From Pseudomonas berkeleyensis (GTDB lineage Bacteria > Pseudomonadota > Gammaproteobacteria > Pseudomonadales > Pseudomonadaceae), in NCBI RefSeq assembly GCF_014109765.1, contig NZ_CP059139.1:2046001-2110000 (forward strand): a stretch of 64,000 nt of DNA, in the 5' to 3' direction. The notes under the pieces are model-generated. The model was not told where the DNA came from. It made no database searches and saw only the letters and a program-made list of their open reading frames with translations. The translations under genes and the position numbers were made by a program. Shown in pieces: positions 49,872 to 58,184 of this stretch (within the stretch, counting starts at the first letter, position 1; the number at the start of each line of letters is the position of its first letter).

Positions 49872-49936
49872 TAGGGTGCGCTGTGCGCACCAGCGATCCG
49901 ACGGGGCTGAAGAGCCGGTGCGCATGGCGCACCCTA
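49872..49936. repeat. REP-like imperfect palindrome
   Basis: TAGGGTGCGC at 49872-49881 pairs perfectly with GCGCACCCTA at 49927-49936. Nested GTGCGCAC-type sequences are present inside. This kind of TAGGGTGCGC/GCGCACC element resembles dispersed intergenic repeats of pseudomonads. It occupies part of the 363-base cheR-flgB gap. Apart from this repeat, the terminator and the sigma-54 promoter, I see nothing else in that gap. Confidence 0.6.
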
Positions 49937-50070
49937 GGGTTCGGCGGGGCGGCAATCTGCCCGGCAGGCTTTGCCGCTTGATTGCCAACAGGCGGAAAGC
50001 CATTGCCGCATTGCCGCTTTTTCCGCTTCTATTTCTTCTTAATCCATTGATTTTATTGAATTAAATAAGT

Positions 50071-50086
50071 TGGCACAGCCTTTGCT
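50071..50086 (+). promoter_or_regulatory. Sigma-54 promoter of flgBCDE
   Basis: TGGCACAGCCTTTGCT has the invariant GG and GC ten bases apart and matches the consensus TGGCAC-N5-TTGCA/T. An AT-rich stretch lies upstream, and the flgB ATG is 50 bases downstream. Confidence 0.88.
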
Positions 50087-50136
50087 GAATAGCTTGCAAC
50101 AGTGACCACATGGCCTCAGCGGCAAAGGTTCGGAAC

Positions 50137-50544
50137 ATGAGCATCAACTTCGGCAGAGCACTCGGCATCCATGAGCAGGCACTCGGCTTTCGCGCCCAGC
50201 GTGCCGAGGTGTTGGCCAACAACATCGCCAACGCCGATACCCCGAACTACAAGGCCCGCGATCTGGATTTCGCCAGCGTACTGGCCGAGCAGAGCAGCCG
50301 TATGCAGCGCGGCGGAGTTTCTCTCAACCGTACTGACAGCCGCCACATTCCGGCCGATGGCGTGAAGACGGGTGACGCTGAGCTGCCATACCGTACGCCC
50401 TTCCACGCGTCGCTGGATCAGAACAGCGTCGATCTGCAGATCGAGCAATCGAACTATGCCGAGAACTCCGTGCAGTTCCAGGCCAGCTTCACCTTCCTCA
50501 ATAGCAAATTCAAAGGGCTGACCACCGCCCTGCGCGGCGAATAA
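50137..50544 (+). CDS. flgB: FlgB flagellar proximal rod protein
   Basis: A 135-residue rod protein with the family start SINFGRALGIHEQALGFRAQRAEVLANNIANADTPNYKARDLDF and a C-terminal helix (NSVQFQASFTFLNSKFKGL). The start is placed at the ATG at 50137, where family similarity begins; an upstream in-frame start at 50110 would add nine unrelated residues. First gene of the flgBCDE unit behind the sigma-54 promoter. Confidence 0.95.
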   Translation: MSINFGRALGIHEQALGFRAQRAEVLANNIANADTPNYKARDLDFASVLAEQSSRMQRGGVSLNRTDSRHIPADGVKTGDAELPYRTPFHASLDQNSVDLQIEQSNYAENSVQFQASFTFLNSKFKGLTTALRGE

Positions 50545-50555
50545 GGAGCGCGACC

Positions 50556-50999
50556 ATGTCCCTTGCCAGTGTCTTCAATATCGCCGGAACCGGCATGAGC
50601 GCCCAGAGCACTCGCCTGAACACCATTTCCAGCAACATCGCCAACGCCGAGACCGTGTCGTCGAGCCTGGATCAGACCTACCGCGCCCGTCATCCGGTGT
50701 TCGCCACCGTATTCCAGCAGGCACAAGGTGGCGACCGTGGTTCTTTGTTTGCCGAGCAGGATGAAGCAGGGCGCGGTGTGCAGGTGCTCGGTGTGATCGA
50801 GGATCAGAGCAGCCTGATGCCGCGCTACGAGCCGGATCATCCGATGGCTAACGCCGATGGCTACGTCTACTACCCGAACGTCAACGTGGTCGAGGAGATG
50901 GCCGACATGATTTCCGCCAGTCGCGCCTTCCAAACCAACGTGGAAATGATGAATACCGCCAAACAGATGCTGCAGCGCGTGCTGACCCTGGGTCAGTAA
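50556..50999 (+). CDS. flgC: FlgC flagellar proximal rod protein
   Basis: A 147-residue rod protein. The N-terminal rod motif is NIAGTGMSAQSTRLNTISSNIANAETV. The C-terminal block is NVNVVEEMADMISASRAFQTNVEMMNTAKQMLQRVLTLGQ. It follows flgB by 11 bases with AAGGAG before the ATG. Length is normal. Confidence 0.96.
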   Translation: MSLASVFNIAGTGMSAQSTRLNTISSNIANAETVSSSLDQTYRARHPVFATVFQQAQGGDRGSLFAEQDEAGRGVQVLGVIEDQSSLMPRYEPDHPMANADGYVYYPNVNVVEEMADMISASRAFQTNVEMMNTAKQMLQRVLTLGQ

Positions 51000-51021
51000 G
51001 ACGAGACGAGGAAATCAGGTC

Positions 51022-51687
51022 ATGAGCACCGTAAATGGCAGCAGTTCGGTACTGGATCAGTACCAGATCAAGCAGGATGCGCCGAAAAACAACAACCTCG
51101 GCAAGAACGAGTTTCTCAACCTGCTGGTGGCCCAACTCAACAACCAGAACCCGCTGGAGCCGCAGGGCAATGGTGAGTTCATCGCCCAGCTGGCGCAGTT
51201 CAGCCAGGTGGAAGGGATCGAGAAGCTCAACACCAGCATGGGCTCGATGCTTTCCAGCTTCCAGTCTTCCCAGGCACTGCAGGCGTCTTCGCTGGTCGGC
51301 CGCAAGGTGATCGTGCCGAGCGAGAAGGCGGTGGTCGACACCAGTGAGAGCTTCAAGGCCAGCACCATCCTGCCGGTCAGCAGCAGCAACGTGTACGTCA
51401 ACGTCTATGACAATTCCGGCGCGTTGGTTACCCGCGTCAACCTGGGTGAGCAGGCTGCCGGCAACGTCAGCTTCATCTGGGATGGCAAGGACGCCGACGG
51501 CAACGTGGTGCCGCCGGGCACCTACAAGTTCGAGGCGCAGGCCACCTACGGCAGTGAAACCAAGGGGCTGTACACCTTGCTGCCGGCCAACGTCGACAGC
51601 GTCACCCTGGGCGGCAGCGAGCTGATGCTCAACCTTGCCGGTCTGGGCAGCGTTCCGCTTTCTCAAGTGCAGGTCATCGGCCAGTAA
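51022..51687 (+). CDS. flgD: FlgD hook-capping scaffold protein
   Basis: A 221-residue protein. The N-terminal signature LGKNEFLNLLVAQLNNQNPLEPQGNGEFIAQLAQFSQVEG is followed by a FlgD immunoglobulin-like domain (WDGKDADGNVVPPGTYKFEA). It caps the growing hook and guides FlgE assembly. It lies between flgC and flgE in one transcript. Confidence 0.95.
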   Translation: MSTVNGSSSVLDQYQIKQDAPKNNNLGKNEFLNLLVAQLNNQNPLEPQGNGEFIAQLAQFSQVEGIEKLNTSMGSMLSSFQSSQALQASSLVGRKVIVPSEKAVVDTSESFKASTILPVSSSNVYVNVYDNSGALVTRVNLGEQAAGNVSFIWDGKDADGNVVPPGTYKFEAQATYGSETKGLYTLLPANVDSVTLGGSELMLNLAGLGSVPLSQVQVIGQ

Positions 51688-51723
51688 CTATTGCCGCCGG
51701 CAGTCCCGGCAAAGGAGTCTTCC

Positions 51724-53094
51724 ATGTCGTTCAATATTGGTCTCAGTGGCCTGCGTGCCGCGACCAGCGACCTCAATGTCACCGGCAACAACATCGCCAA
51801 CGCCGGTACTGCGGGGTTCAAGCAGTCGCGTGCCGAGTTCGCCGATGTCTATGCCGCTTCCGTTCTGGGTACCGGCAAGAACGCGCAAGGCAGCGGTGTG
51901 CTGCTGGCTGATGTGTCGCAGCTGTTCAACCAGGGCAACGTCAACTACACGAACAACGCACTGGATCTGGCCATCAATGGCAATGGTTTCTTCATGACCA
52001 GTAACAATGGCGAGATTGGCTATACCCGCGCCGGTTACTTCGGTACGGATCGTGATGGCTATGTCGTCAACAACTTCGGCTATCGCCTGCAGGGCTATAC
52101 GGCCGATGACAGCGGCAACATCCTGCCGGTGCAGTCCGACCTGCGCATCAGTGCTGGTCAGCAGGAGCCCAAGGCGACCACCAGCGTTACCCAGCGCCTC
52201 AACCTGAACTCCAATGCCGTGCGGCCTGCCAATGCCGGCACCATGGCGGCACCGACATTCGATCCGAGCGATTCGAAGTCTTTCAACTGGTCTACCTCGA
52301 CCAACATCTATGACTCGCAGGGCAACGCCCACGTGATGAGCCAGTACTTCGTCAAGAACGAGGCGCCGGCCAACAATGGCTGGGTCATGCATGTGCTGAT
52401 TGATGGGGTCAACCCGCGTGACCCCACCAGCACTCAGCCATACAGTTATGCGGTGAACTACGATGCGGCCGGCCAACTGGCCAATCCAGCGCTGACCCCG
52501 CTGGCCAGCACGCCGCCGGACCCGGCTCTGGATGCGCCGGCCATTCCTACGGGCACGCCCAATGGCATCTTCAGCCTGGCTGCAGCCGACTGGGTGCCCG
52601 CCGAGAAGGATCCGGTCAACCCTGGAACCATGGTGCCCAACGGTGCCGACAGCGAGGCCTTCACCTTCGATATGCGTGGCTCGACGCAGTATGCGGCATC
52701 CTTCGGGGTCAATGCCGTCAGCCAGGACGGCTACACCACCGGCCAGCTGGCCGGTATCGAGATCGACGACACCGGGGTGATCTTCGCCCGTTACACCAAC
52801 GGCCAGTCCAAGGTACAAGGCCAGGTGCTGCTGGCGAACTTCGCCAACGTCCAGGGGCTGACGCCGACAGGCAAGACGGCCTGGGCGCAGTCGTTCGAAT
52901 CCGGTGAGCCGGTGATTGGTACGCCGCGCAGCAGTACTCTGGGTGCTCTGCAGGCGGGGGCGCTGGAGGACTCCAACGTCGAACTGTCGGATCAACTGGT
53001 GAACCTGATCGTGGCTCAGCGCAACTATCAGGCCAACGCCAAGACCATCGAAACAGAAAGCGCCATTACCCAGACCATCATCAATCTGCGTTGA
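51724..53094 (+). CDS. flgE: FlgE flagellar hook protein
   Basis: A 456-residue hook subunit. It has the rod/hook N-terminus (FNIGLSGLRAATSDLNVTGNNIANAGTAGFKQSRAEF), a variable middle region, and the C-terminal helix pair (LEDSNVELSDQLVNLIVAQRNYQANAKTIETESAITQTIINLR). The ATG at 51724 has AAGGAG upstream. Two hairpins follow the gene, ending the flgBCDE unit. Confidence 0.95.
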   Translation: MSFNIGLSGLRAATSDLNVTGNNIANAGTAGFKQSRAEFADVYAASVLGTGKNAQGSGVLLADVSQLFNQGNVNYTNNALDLAINGNGFFMTSNNGEIGYTRAGYFGTDRDGYVVNNFGYRLQGYTADDSGNILPVQSDLRISAGQQEPKATTSVTQRLNLNSNAVRPANAGTMAAPTFDPSDSKSFNWSTSTNIYDSQGNAHVMSQYFVKNEAPANNGWVMHVLIDGVNPRDPTSTQPYSYAVNYDAAGQLANPALTPLASTPPDPALDAPAIPTGTPNGIFSLAAADWVPAEKDPVNPGTMVPNGADSEAFTFDMRGSTQYAASFGVNAVSQDGYTTGQLAGIEIDDTGVIFARYTNGQSKVQGQVLLANFANVQGLTPTGKTAWAQSFESGEPVIGTPRSSTLGALQAGALEDSNVELSDQLVNLIVAQRNYQANAKTIETESAITQTIINLR

Positions 53095-53110
53095 TGAGTT
53101 CGGGCTGAGA

Positions 53111-53139
53111 CAAAGCGGCAAGCCTGGCTTGCCGCTTTG
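53111..53139 (+). terminator. Hairpin after flgE
   Basis: A 13-bp perfect stem (CAAAGCGGCAAGC / GCTTGCCGCTTTG) with loop CTG, 16 bases after the flgE stop. The T-run is short. Confidence 0.65.
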
Positions 53140-53149
53140 CCGTTCCGGA

Positions 53150-53176
53150 GCCGGCAAAACCTCGCCGCCGGCTTTT
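53150..53176 (+). terminator. Second terminator after flgE
   Basis: A GCCGGC/GCCGGC stem with an 11-base loop, followed by TTTTCT. It stands directly after the larger hairpin and before the flgF promoter. Confidence 0.6.
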
Positions 53177-53241
53177 CTGAATACTTCTTTATCTCCAGTT
53201 AATCCCTTTAAAATCAATGTCTTGAGTTTATTTTTCGAGCC

Positions 53242-53257
53242 TGGCACGACGCTTGCT
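53242..53257 (+). promoter_or_regulatory. Sigma-54 promoter of flgFGHIJKL
   Basis: TGGCACGACGCTTGCT is a near-ideal -24/-12 element. It is 49 bases before the flgF ATG and has an AT-rich upstream stretch like the flgB promoter. Confidence 0.9.
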
Positions 53258-53306
53258 GTAGTCAATGCAAAGAGCCAAGGGCACGTCGCCCACTCGGAGA
53301 ATTACC

Positions 53307-54047
53307 ATGGACAAGATGCTGTACGTCTCCATGACCGGAGCGCAGAACAACACACTGGCTCTGCGCGCCCACGCCAACAACCTGGCGAACGTTTCCACCT
53401 CGGGTTTCCGTCGGGACTTCGAGCAAGCGCGTTCCATGCCGCTGTTCGGTGAAACCTATCCCGCTCGCGTATTCGCCATGAGCGAACGTCCTGCCACTGA
53501 TTTTCGTCCCGGTTCGCTGCAGGAAACCGGACGCGACCTGGACGTGGCCATTGGCGGCAAGGGCTGGGTCGCCGTACAGGCACCCGATGGCAGTGAGGCC
53601 TACGTGCGCACCGCCAGCCTGAACATCGATGCTCTGGGAATACTGCGCACCGGCAATGGTTTGCCGGTGATGGGCAACGCCGGGCCGATTGCCGTGCCGC
53701 CAGAGCAGAAAGTGGAGATCGGCCAGGACGGCACCATCAGCATTCGTGCCCTTGGCGAAAACCCCAACGTGCTGGCCGAGGTGGATCGTATCAAGCTGGT
53801 CAACCCGGATCCGAAAAGCATGGAGAAGGGCACCGATGGCCTGATTCGCGTCAAGGGGCAGCCCGCGGTAGAGGCCGATGCCACTGTTCAGCTGACCTCC
53901 GGCTTCCTTGAGGCGAGCAACGTCAATGCCGTCGAGGAGATGACCGCGATTCTTTCCCTGTCCCGTCAGTTCGAGCTGTCGGTGAAGATGATGCGCACCG
54001 CCGAGGACAACTCGTCGGCCATGGCGCGGGTTTTGCAGATTAGCTAA
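53307..54047 (+). CDS. flgF: FlgF flagellar rod protein
   Basis: A 246-residue proximal rod protein. It begins MDKMLYVSMTGAQNNTLALRAHANNLANVSTSGFRRDF and ends with the family C-terminus (LEASNVNAVEEMTAILSLSRQFELSVKMMRTAEDN). The ATG at 53307 is preceded by CGGAGAATTACC. It heads the seven-gene flgF-L unit. Confidence 0.95.
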   Translation: MDKMLYVSMTGAQNNTLALRAHANNLANVSTSGFRRDFEQARSMPLFGETYPARVFAMSERPATDFRPGSLQETGRDLDVAIGGKGWVAVQAPDGSEAYVRTASLNIDALGILRTGNGLPVMGNAGPIAVPPEQKVEIGQDGTISIRALGENPNVLAEVDRIKLVNPDPKSMEKGTDGLIRVKGQPAVEADATVQLTSGFLEASNVNAVEEMTAILSLSRQFELSVKMMRTAEDNSSAMARVLQIS

Positions 54048-54093
54048 TTACCAGCACGTGGCGCCGTAAAACCGGCGCCCGAGGAGAAACGAT

Positions 54094-54879
54094 ATGCTTC
54101 CGGCACTGTGGGTCAGCAAGACCGGTTTGTCCGCTCAGGACATGAACCTGACCACCATTTCCAACAACCTGGCTAACGTCGCCACCACCGGCTTCAAACG
54201 CGACCGTGCCGAGTTCGAGGATCTGCTGTACCAGATCCGCCGTCAGCCTGGTGGCCAGTCGAGCCAGGACAGCCAACTGCCGTCCGGCCTGCAGCTCGGT
54301 ACCGGTGTGCGTGTGGTCGGAACGCAGAAGATCTTCACCGCAGGCAGCCTGCAAACCACCGAGCAGCCGCTGGATCTGGCCGTCAACGGCCGCGGCTTCT
54401 TCCAGATCCTGCAGCCCGATGGCACTGTTTCCTACACCCGCGATGGCAGCTTTCACCTGAGCTCCGACGGGCAGATTGTCACCTCCCAGGGCTTTGCCCT
54501 GGAGCCGGCCATCGTTCTGCCGGCCGAGGTGCGCACCTTCACTGTCGGTGAAGACGGCACCGTCTCGGTAACGACTGCCGGCAACGCGCAGCCGCAGATC
54601 ATTGGCAACATCCAGTTGGCTGACTTCGTCAACCCGGCGGGTCTCGAAGCCATCGGCAACAACCTGTTCCTGGAGACCGGCGCCAGTGGCGCGCCGCAAG
54701 TCGGTAACCCAGGGCTCAATGGTCTGGGTACCACACTGCAGAACACCCTGGAGAACTCCAACGTCAGCGTGGTGGAGGAACTGGTGAACATGATCACCAC
54801 CCAGCGCGCTTACGAGATGAACTCCAAGGTGATTTCCACCGCTGATCAGATGCTGTCCTTCGTAACGCAGAACCTCTGA
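54094..54879 (+). CDS. flgG: FlgG flagellar distal rod protein
   Basis: A 261-residue distal rod protein, LPALWVSKTGLSAQDMNLTTISNNLANVATTGFKRDRAEFEDLLYQ at the start, and a C-terminus typical of FlgG (LENSNVSVVEELVNMITTQRAYEMNSKVISTADQMLSFVTQNL). GAGGAG lies upstream of the ATG. Highly conserved length and sequence. Confidence 0.97.
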   Translation: MLPALWVSKTGLSAQDMNLTTISNNLANVATTGFKRDRAEFEDLLYQIRRQPGGQSSQDSQLPSGLQLGTGVRVVGTQKIFTAGSLQTTEQPLDLAVNGRGFFQILQPDGTVSYTRDGSFHLSSDGQIVTSQGFALEPAIVLPAEVRTFTVGEDGTVSVTTAGNAQPQIIGNIQLADFVNPAGLEAIGNNLFLETGASGAPQVGNPGLNGLGTTLQNTLENSNVSVVEELVNMITTQRAYEMNSKVISTADQMLSFVTQNL

Positions 54880-54917
54880 TTCTTTGACACTGTTTTGAAC
54901 GCCGCGAGGTAGTGGTT

Positions 54918-55640
54918 ATGAACCGGCAAATGCTCTGTTTCCCCCTGTTGGCTGGCCTGTTGCTGAGCAGCGGCTGCGTAGCGCCAACAGCCAAGCCGGA
55001 TGATCCCTATTACGCGCCGGTGTTGCCGCGTACGCCGTTGCCGGCTGCGCAGAACAACGGCTCGATCTATCAGGCCGGTTTCGAGAACGGTCTGTATGAC
55101 GACCGCAAGGCATTTCGCGTGGGTGACATCATCACCATCACGCTGAACGAACGCACCCAGGCCAGCAAGAACGCCAACAGTGCGTTGAAGAAAGACGGCA
55201 GCGGAACCTTGGGCGTGCCCAATCTGTTCGGCATGACCGTTGCCCCGGACAACCCGCTGCGCAGCCTCAGCGCTCTGGGTATGACCAACGACAACCTGAG
55301 TCTGGAGGCGAGCTGGAATTCCCAGCGCGCCAACACCGGTTCCGGTCAGGCGGGGCAGAGCAACAGCTTGTCTGGCTCGGTCACCGTGACCGTCGCCGAA
55401 GTACTGCCCAACGGCATTCTGGCGGTGCGTGGCGAGAAGTGGATGACCCTCAATACCGGCGATGAGCTGATGCGTATTTCCGGGCTGGTGCGTGCCGACG
55501 ACATCTCCACCGACAACACCGTGTCTTCCACTCGCGTGGCCGATGCGCGCATCACCTATTCCGGTACTGGCGCCTTCGCCGACGCCAGCCAGCCTGGCTG
55601 GATGAGCCGTTTCTTCATGAGCCCGCTGTGGCCGTTCTGA
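54918..55640 (+). CDS. flgH: FlgH L-ring lipoprotein
   Basis: A 240-residue outer-membrane lipoprotein that forms the L ring. A lipobox (LSSGC, Cys 20) follows a hydrophobic signal. The mature part contains [30 protein letters not shown] and [21 protein letters not shown]. The ATG at 54918 has GAGGT about eight bases upstream. Confidence 0.96.
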   Translation: MNRQMLCFPLLAGLLLSSGCVAPTAKPDDPYYAPVLPRTPLPAAQNNGSIYQAGFENGLYDDRKAFRVGDIITITLNERTQASKNANSALKKDGSGTLGVPNLFGMTVAPDNPLRSLSALGMTNDNLSLEASWNSQRANTGSGQAGQSNSLSGSVTVTVAEVLPNGILAVRGEKWMTLNTGDELMRISGLVRADDISTDNTVSSTRVADARITYSGTGAFADASQPGWMSRFFMSPLWPF

Positions 55641-55656
55641 TCGCGGAGTGCTCTCG

Positions 55657-56976
55657 ATGAAAACCTGGCTGACTCATTCTCCGTCCGTACTACTCGAGCA
55701 CCTGACCCACTGGTACGCGCGAGTGACGGCCAGCGGCTCGGCGCGCAAGGCCTTCGCAGTGACCTCGTCTACCAAGCGAGGTGCGCGCGCTCATGGTCGT
55801 GAGTCGGCCCAGGTCGGCGCGTGCCGTCGCCAGTTCGCGGTCGCGCATCGCGGCTACCGTCGTCGTGGCGCCAATGACTGGCTGCTGCTGGCGACCATGC
55901 TCGCGTGCATGCTGTTGAGCCTGCCGACTCAGGCCGAACGTCTGAAGGATCTGGCCTCGATCCAGGGTGTGCGCAGCAACCAGTTGATCGGTTACGGCCT
56001 GGTGGTCGGCCTCAACGGCAGTGGCGACCAGACCACCCAGACCCCGTTCACCGTACAGACCTTCAACAACATGCTGGCGCAGTTCGGCATCAAGGTGCCG
56101 CCAGGCGGCAACGTTCAGTTGAAGAACGTCGCGGCGGTGTCGGTGCATGCCGACCTGCCGGCGTTCGCCAAGCCGGGTCAGACCATCGACATCACCATTT
56201 CCTCCATCGGTAACGCCAAGAGCCTGCGTGGTGGCAGCTTGCTGATGACGCCGCTCAAGGGTATCGACGGCAACGTCTACGCCATCGCCCAGGGCAATCT
56301 GGTGGTCGGTGGTTTCGACGCCAGTGGCGCCGATGGCTCGCGCATCACCGTCAACGTGCCGTCTGCCGGGCGTATTCCCGGTGGCGCCACCGTGGAGCGC
56401 CCGGTGCCGAGCGGTTTCGATCAGGGCAACTACCTGACTCTGAACCTCAACCGTCCCGATTTCACCACGGCGAAGAACATCGTCGACCAGATCAATGACC
56501 TGCTTGGCCCTGGCGTCGCCCAGGCCATTGATGGCGGTTCGATTCGCGTCAGTGCGCCGCTCGATCCCAACCAGCGCGTCGACTACCTGTCGATTCTGGA
56601 GAACCTTCAGGTGGAGTCCGGCAAGGCGGTGGCCAAGGTCATCATCAACTCGCGTACCGGCACCATCGTCATCGGCCAGGACGTCAAGGTGCAGCCAGCC
56701 GCCGTGACTCACGGCAGCCTGACCGTGACCATTACCGAAGACCCCATCGTCAGCCAGCCTGAGGCGCTATCCGGTGGCCAGACTGCCGTAGTGCCGCGCT
56801 CGCGCGTTGGCGCGGAGGAAGAAAAGAAACCGATGTTCAAGTTCGGCCCCGGCACCAGCCTCGACGAGATCGTGCGCGCGGTTAACCAGGTCGGCGCTTC
56901 ACCTTCTGACCTCATGGCCATCCTGGAGGCGCTCAAGCAAGCCGGCGCCCTTCAGGCCGACCTGATCGTGATCTGA
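55657..56976 (+). CDS. flgI: FlgI P-ring protein with a long N-terminal extension
   Basis: The mature P-ring protein begins at about residue 93 ([35 protein letters not shown]) and runs normally to the end ([17 protein letters not shown]). FlgI precursors are usually about 370 residues with a 20-25 residue signal. Here the signal-like stretch [20 protein letters not shown] is preceded by about 70 extra residues that are rich in Arg, Ser and Ala. The ATG at 55657 has GGAG eight bases upstream. The only other in-frame starts before the signal are GTGs, one at 55759 with AAGG upstream; the ATG at 55897 would leave too short a signal. The mature domain is secure; the extension is unexplained. Confidence 0.93.
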   Translation: MKTWLTHSPSVLLEHLTHWYARVTASGSARKAFAVTSSTKRGARAHGRESAQVGACRRQFAVAHRGYRRRGANDWLLLATMLACMLLSLPTQAERLKDLASIQGVRSNQLIGYGLVVGLNGSGDQTTQTPFTVQTFNNMLAQFGIKVPPGGNVQLKNVAAVSVHADLPAFAKPGQTIDITISSIGNAKSLRGGSLLMTPLKGIDGNVYAIAQGNLVVGGFDASGADGSRITVNVPSAGRIPGGATVERPVPSGFDQGNYLTLNLNRPDFTTAKNIVDQINDLLGPGVAQAIDGGSIRVSAPLDPNQRVDYLSILENLQVESGKAVAKVIINSRTGTIVIGQDVKVQPAAVTHGSLTVTITEDPIVSQPEALSGGQTAVVPRSRVGAEEEKKPMFKFGPGTSLDEIVRAVNQVGASPSDLMAILEALKQAGALQADLIVI

Positions 56977-56990
56977 GGAGGATTGCTGAT

Positions 56991-58175
56991 ATGGATTCTC
57001 GACTCTCAGCCGGTCTGCTCGGCAACAGTAAAAGCCCCGTCGATAGCGGCGCTTTCACCGACCTGAACCGTCTTAACCAGTTCAAGGTGGGCGGCGACAC
57101 CGAGCAGAACATCCGCAAGGTCGCTCAGGAATTCGAATCGCTGTTCATGAATGAAATGCTCAAGGCCATGCGCTCGGCCAACGCCGCGTTTGGCGAAGGC
57201 AACTTCATGAACAGCAACGAGAGCAAGACCTACCAGGACATGCATGACCAGCAGTTGGCCGTGACCCTCTCCAAGGAGGGCCGTGGTATTGGTCTGGCTG
57301 ACGTGCTGGTGCGGCAGATGTCGAAGATCAAGCAGGCGTCCAGCCGGCCCAATCCGTTCGCGCAGATCGAGCAGCCCGCTGCGGCGCAGAGTGAAGCGAA
57401 TGCTGACAAAGCCGCCAGCAGTGAAGGTTTCCGTGACGATGTTGCCTTGCTCAACCGTCGCCGCCTGGCTGTGCCGGGCAAGCTGGCGGATCGTCTGTTG
57501 GCTGGCATCGTGCCTTCGGCCGCAGAGGGCGATGGCAAGACCCTGAGCGGCAGCGACTGGATTCCAGCGCAGGCAACACCTGCTCCGCAGGGCAAGAGCC
57601 TGAGCCTGGGCAACAGTGATGCCCTGACCGGGCGGCGTATCGCTCAGCCTCCGCTGGCGCCGGGCAAGGCGGCGTTCAGTTCGCCGCAGGAGTTCGTCGC
57701 CACCATGCTGCCGATGGCTGAAGCAGCGGCTGAGAAGATCGGTGTCGACCCGCGCTATCTGGTGGCACAGGCCGCTCTGGAAACGGGCTGGGGCAAGTCG
57801 ATCATCCGCACCAGCGATGGCGACAGCAGCCACAACCTGTTCGGCATCAAGGCTCATGGTGGTTGGGAAGGCGACTCGGCACGAGTCCTCACCACCGAAT
57901 ACAAGGGTGGCAAGGCCGTCAAGGAAGCCGCCAGTTTCCGTACTTACGAGTCCTATGCCCATAGCTTCGATGATTACGTGAGCTTCTTGCAGGGCAATGG
58001 TCGTTACGAAAAAGCGCTGAACGCCACCGAGAACCCGGAGCGTTTCGTCAAAGAGCTGCAGCAGGCCGGTTACGCCACCGACCCGAACTACGCGCGCAAG
58101 ATCTCGCAGATCGCTCGCAAGATGCAGACCTATCAGGCCGTGGCTGCTGCTGACAGCGGCACGACAAGGAGTTGA
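56991..58175 (+). CDS. flgJ: FlgJ rod cap and peptidoglycan hydrolase
   Basis: A 394-residue bifunctional protein. The N-terminal rod-capping domain (about 30-105) includes VAQEFESLFMNEMLKAMRSAN and SNESKTYQDMHDQQLAVTLS. A variable linker leads to a C-terminal glucosaminidase domain (about 225-385) with the catalytic Glu in QAALETGWGKS and LFGIKAHGGWEG. It caps the growing rod and opens the cell wall. It lies 14 bases after flgI. Confidence 0.95.
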   Translation: MDSRLSAGLLGNSKSPVDSGAFTDLNRLNQFKVGGDTEQNIRKVAQEFESLFMNEMLKAMRSANAAFGEGNFMNSNESKTYQDMHDQQLAVTLSKEGRGIGLADVLVRQMSKIKQASSRPNPFAQIEQPAAAQSEANADKAASSEGFRDDVALLNRRRLAVPGKLADRLLAGIVPSAAEGDGKTLSGSDWIPAQATPAPQGKSLSLGNSDALTGRRIAQPPLAPGKAAFSSPQEFVATMLPMAEAAAEKIGVDPRYLVAQAALETGWGKSIIRTSDGDSSHNLFGIKAHGGWEGDSARVLTTEYKGGKAVKEAASFRTYESYAHSFDDYVSFLQGNGRYEKALNATENPERFVKELQQAGYATDPNYARKISQIARKMQTYQAVAAADSGTTRS

Positions 58176-58184
58176 GGCTGAACC

